A stretch of DNA of 64,000 nucleotides from Vibrio litoralis DSM 17657 (GCF_000426765.1 NZ_AUFZ01000022.1:91142-155141); one strand, 5' to 3'; counted from the stretch's first letter, positions 39,611 to 49,010 are shown. Made by a program: numbers and translations. Notes: generated by a model from the sequence alone, not told the origin.

Positions 39611-40366
39611 TTAAATACCTAACGCTTGACCACCACCGATTTGAATAGTTTCAGCAGTGATAAATGATGCATCTTCGCTAACTAGGAATGCAATCACTGA
39701 TGCTACTTCTTCTGGTTGACCTAAACGACCAAGCATAATGCTGTCTTTCCAAGAAGCGAAAACTTCTGGCTTAGTTGCTTTAATTTGAGCGTGGAAAGGT
39801 GTATCGATTGTACCTGGAGAAACCGCATTTACGCGGATGCCAGCAGGAGCAAGCTCTTTAGCCAATGCTCGAGTTAAAGTATGAACCGCGCCTTTAGAAA
39901 CACCGTAGATACCAGCACCAGGGCCACCAGCGTTCCAACCTGCATTTGAAGTAAAGTTGATGATTGAACCACCTTCTGCTTTCTTCAAGAATGGGATAGC
40001 AGCGCGAGACACAAAGAATGCACTATCAAGGTTAAGCGCCATAACAAAACGGTAGAAATCCGTTGTCATTTCTTCCATTGGGCTACGACCACCTAGGCCA
40101 CCAGCATTGTTAACAACAACATCAAGCTTGCCGTATTTTTCACCAATTGCCGTGATATTTTCAGTCACCATTTTATCATCAGTTACATCAAAACCATAAT
40201 ACTCAGCTTCAATGCCTAGTTCTTTTAATTCTGCTACGCGCTCAGCACCTTTATCATCTTCGATACCGTTAAGTACAACCGTGTAACCATCCGTACCAAG
40301 ACGTTTTGCAACTTGAAAACCAATACCGCCAGTTGCGCCAGAAATAAAAGCAATTTTTTTAGACAT
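39611..40366 (-). CDS. SDR-family oxidoreductase, candidate DEH reductase
   Basis: 251 aa from ATG 40366 (AGAGAG seven bases upstream; ATGs at 40372 and 40387 are poorer). NAD(P) motif SGATGGIG near residue 8, NNAGG near 84, catalytic Ser in SNAGW and YGVSK (Tyr/Lys) near 150-154. SDR enzymes of this type (A1-R, FlRed) reduce DEH, the unsaturated-uronate product of alginate lyases, to 2-keto-3-deoxygluconate. It could also be a general 3-oxoacyl-type or gluconate dehydrogenase. A perfect TTGTATTACAA operator lies 77 bp upstream. Confidence 0.8.
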   Translation of the reverse strand: MSKKIAFISGATGGIGFQVAKRLGTDGYTVVLNGIEDDKGAERVAELKELGIEAEYYGFDVTDDKMVTENITAIGEKYGKLDVVVNNAGGLGGRSPMEEMTTDFYRFVMALNLDSAFFVSRAAIPFLKKAEGGSIINFTSNAGWNAGGPGAGIYGVSKGAVHTLTRALAKELAPAGIRVNAVSPGTIDTPFHAQIKATKPEVFASWKDSIMLGRLGQPEEVASVIAFLVSEDASFITAETIQIGGGQALGI

Positions 40367-40775
40367 AGTCATTCTCTCTTTAATCATCCATTTATAAATT
40401 TTGATTGGTAAACAACATTCATCACCAAAACATCTGATATTATTGTATTACAAATAATATGATTTTCAATTTTATTTATCGTAGAAAGAACAAAAATGAG
40501 ATCTCAACCAAGTATCCGATTGACTAGAAAATACACATTCCCTACTTTATACCTTCATTCATGTATCACTATATTGAAACCTAACACTGCTAAGCTTTCC
40601 TCATAGTACAAAAGGAAAAATTAAATAAACCTAACTCGATTATTAGAGTCAATTTCGTGATCTATGTTGCTTAAGTCACAGAAAGCAACGTTATCTCCCT
40701 TCATTTGATTGCTAAACCAAATTCATACCTATAGAATCACCTCACCTAGCTATATAATAATACAATTGGAGAGAT
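40367..40775. promoter_or_regulatory. Divergent control region SDR / beta-hydroxyacid dehydrogenase
   Basis: 409 bp without a gene. It contains the perfect operator at 40443, a second 9-of-11 copy (TAATAATACAA) at 40755-40765 right before the plus-strand ATG, and TGATCTATG / AAGTCACA half sites at 40657-40680 that could be a weak CRP site. Confidence 0.5.
40443..40453. promoter_or_regulatory. TTGTATTACAA operator (perfect) before the SDR gene
   Basis: An 11-base palindrome matching the FadR-family GntR rule TNGTNNNACNA. Identical or near-identical copies front most alginate transcription units in the window. Confidence 0.65.
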
Positions 40776-41660
40776 ATGATGACTAAACCTGTTATTGGTT
40801 TTATCGGCCTAGGCCTTATGGGCGGCAACATGGTAGAAAACCTACAAACTCGTGGCTACCAAGTAAATGTAATGGATCTTAATAAAGACGCTGTTGCCGC
40901 TGTTCTAGCTCGTGGCAACGCAGCAGAAGCATCATCTGGTAAAGAACTTGCTGAAAAAAGCGACATCGTGATGCTTTGCCTAACAACGTCTGAAGTTGTA
41001 GAGAAAGTAGTATACGGTGAAACAGGTATCCTAGCGGGTATGTCTGAAGGCAAAACGCTAATCGACTTCGGTACTTCTATCCCAGCTTCTACTAAGAAGA
41101 TTGGTGCTGATCTTGCTGCTAAAGGCGCAGGTATGATCGATGCTCCTCTTGGTCGTACTCCAGCTCACGCTAAAGATGGTCTACTAAACATCATGGCAGC
41201 TGGCGACATGGAAACTTTCAACAAAGTGAAACCAGTTCTTGATGACCAAGGCGAAAACGTATTCCACCTAGGCGCTCTAGGTTCTGGTCACGTAACGAAA
41301 CTTGTGAACAACTTCATGGGTATGACGACTGTTGCAACTATGTCTCAAGCATTCGCAGTTGCAAAACTGGCAGGCGTTGACGGTCAACAATTATTCGACA
41401 TTATGTCTGCTGGCCCTTCTAACTCTCCGTTCATGCAATTCTGTAAGTTCTACGCAGTAGATGGCGAAGAAAAACTAGGTTTCTCTATTGCAAACGCAAA
41501 CAAAGACCTTGGTTACTTCCTTGCACTATGTGAAGAGTTAGGTACTGAGTCTCTAATCGCTCAAGGTACTTCTACAAGCCTACAAGCAGCGGTTGATGCT
41601 GGTCTTGGCCAAAACGATGTACCAGTTATCTTTGATTACTTCATGGGTTTGAAAAAGTAA
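40776..41660 (+). CDS. Beta-hydroxyacid dehydrogenase family, candidate DEH reductase (DehR-like)
   Basis: 294 aa. The NAD(P) motif FIGLGLMGGNM is at residues 9-19; substrate motif DAPLGRTPAHAKDG near 120; catalytic Lys in GHVTKLVNNFMG near 170; cofactor/substrate loop KDLGYFL near 240. The family includes 3-hydroxyisobutyrate dehydrogenase, tartronate semialdehyde reductase and the DehR-type DEH reductases of alginate-degrading vibrios. Its position beside the SDR, an operator and the lyases makes DEH reduction the likely job. Codon use is strongly biased (many CTT/CTA, GGT, GCT), suggesting high expression. Confidence 0.82.
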   Translation: MMTKPVIGFIGLGLMGGNMVENLQTRGYQVNVMDLNKDAVAAVLARGNAAEASSGKELAEKSDIVMLCLTTSEVVEKVVYGETGILAGMSEGKTLIDFGTSIPASTKKIGADLAAKGAGMIDAPLGRTPAHAKDGLLNIMAAGDMETFNKVKPVLDDQGENVFHLGALGSGHVTKLVNNFMGMTTVATMSQAFAVAKLAGVDGQQLFDIMSAGPSNSPFMQFCKFYAVDGEEKLGFSIANANKDLGYFLALCEELGTESLIAQGTSTSLQAAVDAGLGQNDVPVIFDYFMGLKK

Positions 41661-41693
41661 TCATTAAATAACCTATTACTTGATAACAAAGTT

Positions 41694-41731
41694 AAGCTGC
41701 AATATAAGCGATTATATTGCAGCTTTTTTAT
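41694..41731 (+). terminator. Terminator after the hydroxyacid dehydrogenase
   Basis: AAGCTGCAATATAA / TTATATTGCAGCTT stem with a 4-base loop and six T. Confidence 0.85.
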
Positions 41732-41799
41732 GTATCAAGTAAAGGTAGATGCTTATTTTCATTAACACTTTTTATTAAGCCTTATTGTCGCGAATAGTA

Positions 41800-41927
41800 T
41801 ATACCCAAAGTAATTGGAGTTGCACTTAGGCGACAAGTGAATAAAGCCCCGTGAGTTTAGCTTGTCTAAATGATTGGGGTGAATGAGCGCCGCCAACAAA
41901 GCTGCAGCTTCAAGTACGAAGGGTATA
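41800..41927. repeat. ERIC-like repeat, copy 3
   Basis: 128-bp palindrome from TATACCC to GGGTATA. This copy has the most ERIC-like core (GTGAATAAAGCCCCGTGAG and ATGATTGGGGTGAATGAGCG). It sits between convergent genes in the alginate cluster. Confidence 0.87.
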
Positions 41928-41934
41928 GACGTAA

Positions 41935-41967
41935 AAAAGGCACTGAACATAATTGAACAGTGCCATT
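41935..41967 (-). terminator. Terminator after the first PL7 lyase
   Basis: TGGCACTG / CAGTGCC stem with T6 on the minus strand, about 40 bp past the lyase stop. Confidence 0.75.
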
Positions 41968-42002
41968 GAATTTTAGGGGGGATTAATCAGTCAGTGACTA
42001 GA

Positions 42003-43583
42003 TTATTTACCTGTGTATGTGTCATGCGATTTTTCTAGTTTATAGAATGTCGCTTGAACATAATCATCTAAGTCACCAGAGATGTTTTGGTTATATACGC
42101 CAGCTTTAAAGTACATGTACTTACCGCCTACGTCATAACCACTTTCACTCATATCAACAACTTGTTGTACGTCTTCTTTACCATCACGCTTAACAGTAAC
42201 CGTTAAAGTATTACCTTTAACTTCAATGCGGTAAGTGAATTTCTCACCTAGAGCAATACCATCATCGCCGATTTCGCCCGTCATGCCACCAACAAGGTCA
42301 TAGAACGCATCTGTGCCTTTTAATGTGTTTTCATGAGCAAAGTAAACCGTACCAGTGTTGTGGTTTGGTAGTTTACGGTAGTACAAGCGAATTGGTTCGT
42401 CATCTTGGTCATGGATCTGGCCGATAATGAAACGACCTACTTGGCCTGCTTCACCTGTTGTTGTGGTGTGGTCAACTTTCAAAGTTGCTTCAAGGACACC
42501 ATCAACGCCGCCAGCGGCTTTTAGATCTTCAACCGGTGCTGAGCCAAATACCCAGTTGTTTTTATTTACACCTTTAGTTGAAATCGATTGGTCACCTTTA
42601 CGCAGCATTTCACGCATTTCAGTACGAGCGTACTTAGTGTTTTTCGAAGTACGAACACCTTTAATGAAAGTTTTAAAGACTAAACCACCATCATCGGCTG
42701 TGTAGAACACATCAGGGTGTTCATAACCATTTGCCAGGTTCCATTCTGAAACATCATCAGGACGGTTGTTACCATCGTGGTCAAATGGTTGAGATAGGTA
42801 CCATTCTGTTAGGTCAAAGTTTTCACTTGGCTTATTGCCCGCTTTTGGCGTTGCTGGTAAACCAGTAGGCGCTGCTAGTGCACTTCTTGTGTCACATTTC
42901 ACGCTAGTATCACATGGGTAAACCGCTGGTGCGCCGAAGTTGCCTTTACGTAGGTCTTTACGCGCTTCTTTTTGTGCCGCTGCTTCTGCCGCCATTTGAG
43001 CGATCATTGCTTGTTCAGCTTTAACAACATCATCAGTAATCACTTCTGACGTTGGGCAAGAGTTTAATGAACAGTTGATTGCGGCAAACTCTGTCACACT
43101 GTTCCAATCATTACCGGTGTTACCGTGACCAACATATTTAACATAGCGAGCTTGTACTGGTTCAAAATCAAAACGCTCTAAACCAATAACGCGGCCTGAA
43201 CTTTCTTGACCTTCTAGAACAGGCGTCCAAGTTTTACCATCAACACTGACAAGAACATCAAATTTGCTTACACGCTCATTACCTTTACTGAAAGCAGCAC
43301 GTACTGCATCAAATTCATGTACTGAACCGTAATCAAAGGTTGCCCACTCGCCGTCACCATTTGCAGACCAACGAGTCGTTAGATCTTGGTCAAACATACG
43401 GTCTGGACCATTACCATCATGGCTGCTTGCATCAATCGCGGTTGGAGTCAAAACAGCAACACGAGGTCCCTCTTGTTTTGCTGCCATTTCAGCGGCTTTT
43501 TGAGCATCGGCGCCATTAGATGAACAGCCCATTGCTAATACAACAGATGAAGCCAGCAAGCTTTTTAGAAAAATATGTTTCAT
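42003..43583 (-). CDS. PL7 alginate lyase lipoprotein with CBM32-type domain
   Basis: 526 aa. Lipoprotein signal (lipobox LAMGC near residue 20) anchors it at the cell surface or outer membrane. Residues 45-170 form an F5/8C (CBM32-like) sugar-binding domain (DQDLTTRWSANGDGEWATFDYG, RYVKYVGHGN). A helical Ala/Glu-rich linker precedes the PL7 domain (about 245-520) with the three PL7 signatures RTEMREML, IGQIHD and YFKAGVYNQN carrying the catalytic Arg, Gln/His and Tyr. It cuts polymeric alginate to unsaturated oligomers. It has its own 361-bp upstream region. Confidence 0.92.
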   Translation of the reverse strand: MKHIFLKSLLASSVVLAMGCSSNGADAQKAAEMAAKQEGPRVAVLTPTAIDASSHDGNGPDRMFDQDLTTRWSANGDGEWATFDYGSVHEFDAVRAAFSKGNERVSKFDVLVSVDGKTWTPVLEGQESSGRVIGLERFDFEPVQARYVKYVGHGNTGNDWNSVTEFAAINCSLNSCPTSEVITDDVVKAEQAMIAQMAAEAAAQKEARKDLRKGNFGAPAVYPCDTSVKCDTRSALAAPTGLPATPKAGNKPSENFDLTEWYLSQPFDHDGNNRPDDVSEWNLANGYEHPDVFYTADDGGLVFKTFIKGVRTSKNTKYARTEMREMLRKGDQSISTKGVNKNNWVFGSAPVEDLKAAGGVDGVLEATLKVDHTTTTGEAGQVGRFIIGQIHDQDDEPIRLYYRKLPNHNTGTVYFAHENTLKGTDAFYDLVGGMTGEIGDDGIALGEKFTYRIEVKGNTLTVTVKRDGKEDVQQVVDMSESGYDVGGKYMYFKAGVYNQNISGDLDDYVQATFYKLEKSHDTYTGK

Positions 43584-43944
43584 CTCTACATCACCTATAA
43601 AATGAGGTTAAAAAATCAAAGGTTTATCAGTTAAAATTTTATTTACTAAATGAATCAAACAAGGTCATTCTTTCATACTCTTATAACACAAATAAGAGTA
43701 TGGATATAAAAACGAGACCAAGATCAGCTATTGCAATCGATTTAAACTTAAAATTTTGGATTAGATCTTAAAATTGATAACCAAAGAAAATAGATGGCTT
43801 TTTAGAGAATAAAAAATGATGTGACCAAGCACGAACTCAGACAATAAACCCACCATTTAGATCATGATAAAACAAATGATTTTCTCGCCATTCATTCGTA
43901 GTTTTATGCATTTCAGTGGGTATAAAAATGAGTGGATATAGATA
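43584..43944 (-). promoter_or_regulatory. Promoter region of the first PL7 lyase
   Basis: 361 bp without a gene. A 9-of-11 operator copy (TTATAACACAA, the reverse complement of TTGTGTTATAA) is at 43681-43691, about 98 bp before the lyase start. No convincing CRP site; GATCATGAT near 43860 is only suggestive. Confidence 0.4.
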
Positions 43945-44700
43945 TTAGCCGAAAACATTTTTAGATACTGATGCGGTGTGCTTATTGAAAATATCTTCAA
44001 TTTTAATTTCATACTCTCGATTACCGAAAATATTCACAATTTGAGCGAGGAAAAGCTCGGCACAAGATATCGAATCGATTAAAGCATTATGAGCAGGATA
44101 CGCCGGTAAATGATGTTTTAACCGAACATCTGTTAACTGGTAGCTACAGGTTTCAGGGTGCTGAATATAAGTTAAACATTTCTCTATTTTTAAGGTATCA
44201 ATCCACACGATTGGTAGTTGAACAATACCAAATTTTTGTTGTACATAATGATCAATGAATTGCTTTTCTACCACTGCACCATGAACCAACACCACTTTGC
44301 CTCGCATCATTTCGAACAGCTTGTCCATGGTTTGGTCAAGTTCATGCCCATTTTCTAGCATTTCAGGCACAATATGATTAATGACTGCACTTTCTGAATT
44401 AATACCTTCCGAGCGGTTGAGGTAAACATGCCTGGCCATTTCCACATCAATTTTCGACTTAACCATTGGAACGGTACCAATACTAAGAATCGAACATTTC
44501 AATGGATTAAGCCCCGTGGTTTCAAAATCCAAGGCTAAGTAATGCAAAGAATCTATCGGGGTTCCCAACTTGGGAACTGGATAAGAAAGTAATTGACGCA
44601 AGCCATCTGGCCACTGGTCATTAATAGAAATACGTTTGCGGGCATGTTCAATATTAGTCAACGGGTGACCAAATAACTGCGACTTTATATGCTCAAACAT
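43945..44700 (-). CDS. DnaQ-like 3'-5' exonuclease domain protein
   Basis: 251 aa. DEDDh exonuclease motifs: ExoI LDFETTGLNP (Asp58, Glu60), ExoII VHGAVVEKQFIDHY (Asp150) and ExoIII HNALIDSISC (His204, Asp209). It is not a replicative epsilon subunit by context. In many proteobacteria such an exonuclease is encoded with a cNMP/CBS/DUF294 protein and a sodium/solute symporter; here the symporter is directly upstream (44831-46609) and the DUF294 protein is at 52488. Function in transport or signalling is unknown. Confidence 0.8.
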   Translation of the reverse strand: MFEHIKSQLFGHPLTNIEHARKRISINDQWPDGLRQLLSYPVPKLGTPIDSLHYLALDFETTGLNPLKCSILSIGTVPMVKSKIDVEMARHVYLNRSEGINSESAVINHIVPEMLENGHELDQTMDKLFEMMRGKVVLVHGAVVEKQFIDHYVQQKFGIVQLPIVWIDTLKIEKCLTYIQHPETCSYQLTDVRLKHHLPAYPAHNALIDSISCAELFLAQIVNIFGNREYEIKIEDIFNKHTASVSKNVFG

Positions 44701-44755
44701 CTATTTTCCTTATCTCATAATTTGGATATAACAATCTTGATATAAAACGAACAAA

Positions 44756-44788
44756 AAGCCAGCGAGTCAATTCGCTGGCTTTTAATTG
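44756..44788. terminator. Bidirectional terminator after the first symporter
   Basis: AAAAGCCAGCGA / TTCGCTGGCTTTT stem with a 5-base loop, between the symporter stop and the exonuclease start on the same strand. The exonuclease therefore probably has its own promoter or is reached by readthrough. Confidence 0.78.
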
Positions 44789-44830
44789 TTATAAAGAAAT
44801 GTGACTTTCTTTATCGCTTAGAGCAATAAC

Positions 44831-46609
44831 TTACGATTTAGATTCCGCTTCAATTTGAGCATCTTCTACTTTGTTGTCTACCGCTTTCACAAGTAATAGA
44901 CCAACCGCTAGTACAATCGCACCACAAAGAACAAACACGAAACGTCCCCATAGTGGATTTGGAATGACAAACATTGCCATTACACCGATACCTGCAACAC
45001 TGATTAGTGTGCCTAGCATACGACGCTGTTTGTTATCTAGGTTTTGTTGTTCAGCACTTTCGTTTACTAACGGTGTTGCAAGGTTAGTAAAGAATAGGTC
45101 AACGTCTTTCTCACGGTGTGGAGCAAGTTTCTTATAGAACAGAGTTGATAGCATGAAGAAACCACCAGTGAAGACAATATGACCAAGCAGACCAATTGCA
45201 ACTTTCAAGTCAGACCATTCACGCTTAGTTAGCTCTTCTAAACCAAACCACGTTGAGACGTGATCAGCCGTGATAACGAAACCTACGATATAAGAAACAA
45301 TACCACCAACCACTAGCGTACCCCAACCAGCCCAGTCTGGCGTTTTACGGATGAAGAAGCCAAGGAATGCTGGAATAGTCATTGGGAAACCGATTAACGC
45401 ACCAACGTACATCATTGTGTCAAACAAGCTCAGACCTTTCAGTGAGTTGATGAACAATGCAACCATGATGATCGCTAGACCGAAGAAGGTAGATGTGATT
45501 TTAGACACAAGTACTAATTCTTTTTCAGTCGCATTTTGACGTAATACTGCTTGGTAGAAGTTCTTAACAAAGATACCTGAGTTACGGTTCAAGCCTGAGT
45601 CCATAGAAGACATAGTTGCAGCAAACATTGCAGCAATCAGTAGACCAACCATACCGATAGGCATGTATTCTTGTACGAAGTATAGGTAAGCGAAGTCAGC
45701 TGCTTTACTACCCGCTTCTGGGTAATGCGCTGCTAAGTCAACACCTTGACCTGCGATGAACCAGCTAGGCATGAACCAAATGATTGGGCCAATAGTCATC
45801 AAGATACAAGCTAGAAGCGCCGCTTTACGTGCGTTTTTAGAGTCTTTTGCAGCAAGGTAACGGTAAGAGTTAAGCATGTTGTTGGTAATGCTGAACTGCT
45901 TCACGAAGATGAAGAATGCCCAGATACCGAAGATGCTTACATAGTTAAGATCACCACCCGTCATGAACGACTCTGTTGGGAAGTTGTTTACGATGTTAGT
46001 GACACCGCCGCCTTGAATCATTGCAACAACCGCAGCAGTAACCGTTACCGCCATGATAATAACCATTTGCATGAAATCAGATGCGATAACCGCCCAAGAA
46101 CCACCTGTTACTGACATGATAAGTACTACCAAACCCGTTAGGATGATTGTAGTGTTCATATCAAAGCCGAAGATACCAGAAGCAATGATCGCTAGACCAT
46201 TCAACCAAATACCTGCCGAGATAACACTGTTAGGCATGCTTGACCAAGTAAATACTTGCTCATTACCACGACCAAAACGCATACGAATTGCTTCAATTAC
46301 CGTAATAACGCGTAATTGACGGAATTTCGGAGCGAAGTAAACGTAGTTCATCAAGTAGCCAAATGCATTGGCAATAAAGATAATTGCTACTGCAAAGCCA
46401 TCGTTATAAGCTTTACCTGCGGCACCAGTAAAGGTCCATGCACTAAACTGTGTCATAAATGCCGTAGCACCAACCATCCACCAAAGCATGTTACCGCCCC
46501 CACGGAAGTAGTCACTGGTGTTACTTGTAAATGTACGGAACATCCATCCAATAGCGATTAAGAAGAGGAAGTAGATTCCGACAATGGCAGTATTTAAATC
46601 AAGTTCCAT
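44831..46609 (-). CDS. Sodium/solute symporter (SSS), ToaA/ToaB-like oligoalginate or DEH transporter
   Basis: 592 aa from ATG 46609 (AAGGATAACACG upstream); the frame extends to 46699 across the operator, so the longer form is unlikely. About 14 membrane segments; family phrases are DYFRGGGNMLWWMVGATAFMTQFSAWTFTGAAG, then MSVTGGSWAVIASDFMQM, and AAMFAATMSSMDSGLNRNSGI. Homologous throughout to the second symporter at 56534. SSS proteins of alginate-degrading vibrios import oligoalginate or monouronate with sodium. A perfect TTGTAGTACAA operator is 61 bp upstream. Confidence 0.88.
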   Translation of the reverse strand: MELDLNTAIVGIYFLFLIAIGWMFRTFTSNTSDYFRGGGNMLWWMVGATAFMTQFSAWTFTGAAGKAYNDGFAVAIIFIANAFGYLMNYVYFAPKFRQLRVITVIEAIRMRFGRGNEQVFTWSSMPNSVISAGIWLNGLAIIASGIFGFDMNTTIILTGLVVLIMSVTGGSWAVIASDFMQMVIIMAVTVTAAVVAMIQGGGVTNIVNNFPTESFMTGGDLNYVSIFGIWAFFIFVKQFSITNNMLNSYRYLAAKDSKNARKAALLACILMTIGPIIWFMPSWFIAGQGVDLAAHYPEAGSKAADFAYLYFVQEYMPIGMVGLLIAAMFAATMSSMDSGLNRNSGIFVKNFYQAVLRQNATEKELVLVSKITSTFFGLAIIMVALFINSLKGLSLFDTMMYVGALIGFPMTIPAFLGFFIRKTPDWAGWGTLVVGGIVSYIVGFVITADHVSTWFGLEELTKREWSDLKVAIGLLGHIVFTGGFFMLSTLFYKKLAPHREKDVDLFFTNLATPLVNESAEQQNLDNKQRRMLGTLISVAGIGVMAMFVIPNPLWGRFVFVLCGAIVLAVGLLLVKAVDNKVEDAQIEAESKS

Positions 46610-46669
46610 CGTGTTATCCTTTTTTTGTAATTTTGATTTCCTGAACAATATAACCAACAAATAAATCAT

Positions 46670-46680
46670 TTGTAGTACAA
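46670..46680. promoter_or_regulatory. TTGTAGTACAA operator before the first symporter
   Basis: A perfect palindromic match (central base differs only) to the alginate-cluster operator, 61-71 bp upstream of the symporter ATG. Confidence 0.65.
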
Positions 46681-47033
46681 TATTGCCATTGCGTGACATT
46701 CATCGACTTTCCTTTGCCTCAATTTGTATGACAAGTGATCTAAATCAATAAATTCATTTTATTTCACAGATGAACAAGCACGGATACAACACCATTTGAA
46801 ACCTCCACTCCTATACACAACAAAGGACCAAGCCCTAACTAATAACCGCAAAATAATAATTAAAAATACCACAGTTCACTATTCAATTAAGATTGCTCAA
46901 TGATCTAAAGCACACTTCTGAAAATCCATGCATTCCCACCTATAGCAATGAACAAAAAAACCTACAGGCTCACATTAAATAATACAATAATATTCTATTT
47001 TATTCTGACATTCATAACTGAAGGTATTTTACG
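46681..47033. promoter_or_regulatory. Divergent control region symporter / 216-aa lipoprotein
   Basis: 353 bp without a gene. CRP-like sites AGTGATCTAAATCAAT at 46734-46749 and AATGATCTAAAGCACA at 46899-46914 (each 12 of 16 against TGTGATCTAGATCACA) and a weak operator copy AAATAATACAA at 46977-46987 (8 of 11), 47 bp before the plus-strand gene. Confidence 0.45.
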
Positions 47034-47684
47034 ATGAAAACGACAGTATTAGGTTTAGCGCTTAGTTCATTATTAATGGGTTGTGCATCCACTTCTAATG
47101 ACGCTACACCAAGTGCAACCACCGCCACTCAAACAAGCAGCTTAATTCAAGATGGTCAACTAACGGACTTTAGAGCCAATAGTGGTAGTAGTGATGTTTG
47201 GATAAAACACGCAGACAAAAGTGCAGGCCTTGGTGATGTAGGCAGCTCAAAAGACACCGCCTTTGATGATGAAGGTTCTGCCCGAATACGCTTTATGAGT
47301 GAAAATGATGACTTCACTGCAACGCCTGGCTTAACACAACAAGTAGCAGGTTTAGAGCAAAACACCGATTACACCCTTTCTTTCTATTATTACGACAACA
47401 AAGGTAATAACTCTCCAAGTGAAATTGAATTTGGTTTAAAAGATTCAACGGGGAAAGATATTGCTTCTAAAACCGTTCATGCTCGTGATGTAGCACAAAA
47501 TCCATCGGGCAGCGTAAAAAGTGGTTTTAAGTTAACTACCCTAGATTTCAATTCCGGTAGTAATACAAATGCACAAGTCTTCTTATATATGTCAATCACC
47601 GATCCAAGCCAAATTGATAAAAATGGTGATATTGGTAAGCAAACAGAAGTTCGTGTGGATGAATTCAAAATCACCAAAAAATAA
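47034..47684 (+). CDS. Lipoprotein with carbohydrate-binding-like beta domain, uncharacterised
   Basis: 216 aa. Lipobox LLMGCAS near residue 17, a Thr/Ser-rich linker, then a beta-rich domain (LIQDGQLTDFRANSGSSDVW, SARIRFMSENDDF, LEQNTDYTLSFYYYDNKG, VRVDEFKITKK). The layout, ending in a VRVDEFKI strand, is like carbohydrate-binding jelly rolls (CBM4/9/22-type), but I cannot name a family. Under a weak operator copy between the symporter and the porin, it probably binds alginate at the cell surface; inferred only. Confidence 0.65.
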   Translation: MKTTVLGLALSSLLMGCASTSNDATPSATTATQTSSLIQDGQLTDFRANSGSSDVWIKHADKSAGLGDVGSSKDTAFDDEGSARIRFMSENDDFTATPGLTQQVAGLEQNTDYTLSFYYYDNKGNNSPSEIEFGLKDSTGKDIASKTVHARDVAQNPSGSVKSGFKLTTLDFNSGSNTNAQVFLYMSITDPSQIDKNGDIGKQTEVRVDEFKITKK

Positions 47685-48028
47685 TCATCACATAACATGA
47701 CGGTCGAACAACTTTCGACAAAGCCTTATAGAATCAAGGCCCTACAACTGGAAATTAAATGATAGAGCCTTATTTTCATCAAAAGAAAACCATTAATTTG
47801 TTTATTTAGATCACACTTTTCGATCTAATCAGCTTAAAAATATGAACTATTTAAAATAAATCGATCTGTTTCACATACATCAGACCATAACTTATTTATA
47901 TTTCATTTGTATTATTTAAGTTCAATAACACAAATCAAGGAAATGAGAATGTTGTTCCTTTTACGATAACTTTGCTGGCTCATTTCAAGTGACACAATTA
48001 GAAACCATAACTACACAGGACGTTGGAT
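47685..48028 (+). promoter_or_regulatory. Promoter region of the KdgM-like porin
   Basis: 344 bp without a gene. It contains a CRP-like right half (GTTTATTTAGATCACA, 12 of 16) at 47800-47815 and an operator-like word TTGTATTATTT at 47907-47917 (8 of 11) about 110 bp before the porin ATG. Confidence 0.4.
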
Positions 48029-48748
48029 ATGTTCAAATTAAATAAAGTTTTACTTGCTACTACTGCCGCTATTCTTGCAACTTCTGCGGTAAGCGTTAAC
48101 GCTGCTTCTGTTGATATTCGCCACGAATACAAACATGACACTGAGTCAAATAACAACCGTATTAAAATCGGTGGCAGCACCTCAACAGATTTAGGTAAGC
48201 ACTACTACAGTGTTGAAATGAAATTCGCAGGCCGTGATGGTACTTATGGTTTTGATGATTTAGAGCGTGGTGATTCAGAAGTTGTTTATGAGTTTAAACA
48301 CTATATAACTGAGCAATTTTACGTACAGCCAGGTATGCCAATTACTATGGGTGACGAACGTGTAACTTACAAACCTCAACTACGTATTGGCTATGAGTTT
48401 GATTCTGGTATCACAACTAAACTACGTTACCGTCATGAATTCCGTGACTATACATCTAATAAAGAAAATGGCGAGACATGGCAGAAAAGTAAAGTGACTG
48501 CAAACTTAGATTATACATGGAACAACATGATCCAATTTGGTTTTGAAGCGAACTATGAAAAAGCGCATGAAGGCGATAACTGGATTTTGTACGATAACAA
48601 AACTTGGAACTACGACTACAACCTAAAAATCGGTTATAAAAACGAAACTAACTGGCGCCCGTATGTTGAGTTCGGTAACGTAAGTGAAGGTAGTAGAGAT
48701 GATGCTCGTCAATTACGTAGCCGTGTAGGTATCACTTATAGCTTCTAA
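48029..48748 (+). CDS. kdgM: KdgM-family oligosaccharide porin
   Basis: 239 aa from ATG 48029 (ACAGGA eight bases before it; TTG two codons earlier is unlikely). Signal peptide to SVNAAS; mature protein opens VDIRHEYKHDTESNNNRIKIGG, the KdgM/NanC/OmpL signature, and shows twelve or so amphipathic strands (YSVEMKFAGRD, RIGYEFDSG, LRYRHEFRDYT, YVEFGNVSEG) ending in Phe. These monomeric barrels pass acidic oligosaccharides such as oligogalacturonate or oligoalginate. Confidence 0.88.
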   Translation: MFKLNKVLLATTAAILATSAVSVNAASVDIRHEYKHDTESNNNRIKIGGSTSTDLGKHYYSVEMKFAGRDGTYGFDDLERGDSEVVYEFKHYITEQFYVQPGMPITMGDERVTYKPQLRIGYEFDSGITTKLRYRHEFRDYTSNKENGETWQKSKVTANLDYTWNNMIQFGFEANYEKAHEGDNWILYDNKTWNYDYNLKIGYKNETNWRPYVEFGNVSEGSRDDARQLRSRVGITYSF

Positions 48749-48777
48749 TCATTTTCAGATACTACACTCAATATTTA

Positions 48778-48807
48778 AAGCCAGGCTTATAGTCTGGCTT
48801 TTTAATA
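48778..48807 (+). terminator. Terminator after the KdgM-like porin
   Basis: AAAGCCAG / CTGGCTTT stem followed by five T. Confidence 0.78.
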
Positions 48808-48970
48808 TTTAATGATATTAGAGAAACAACCCTATCCACTTCCCTTTCACTAACCACATAAAGAATCTCCTTCTCTTTATCAACATTAGTCAATTGGCAA
48901 TAGAATTAACAGTTAAGGGAAGGTTGGGAAGGGTTGTTGTGTTTAAATAAACTTGTTCAAAGGTAGGTTT

Positions 48971-49010
48971 ATAATTAAGCGCACGAATAAAACCTCGTAC
49001 GCTTAATTTT
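48971..49010 (-). terminator. Hairpin after the second PL7 lyase
   Basis: AATTAAGCG-ACGA / TCGT-CGCTTAATT imperfect 13-bp stem; T-tract on the minus strand is weak. Confidence 0.5.

Noticed and set aside
41762..41950. 62-codon frame over ERIC copy 3
   Set aside because: It is the translation of the repeat; the similar frame at 28456-28671 over copy 1 has matching text for the same reason.
46610..46699. Longer start for the first symporter
   Set aside because: The extra 30 codons include the operator palindrome and lack a ribosome site, while ATG 46609 has AAGGA in place.
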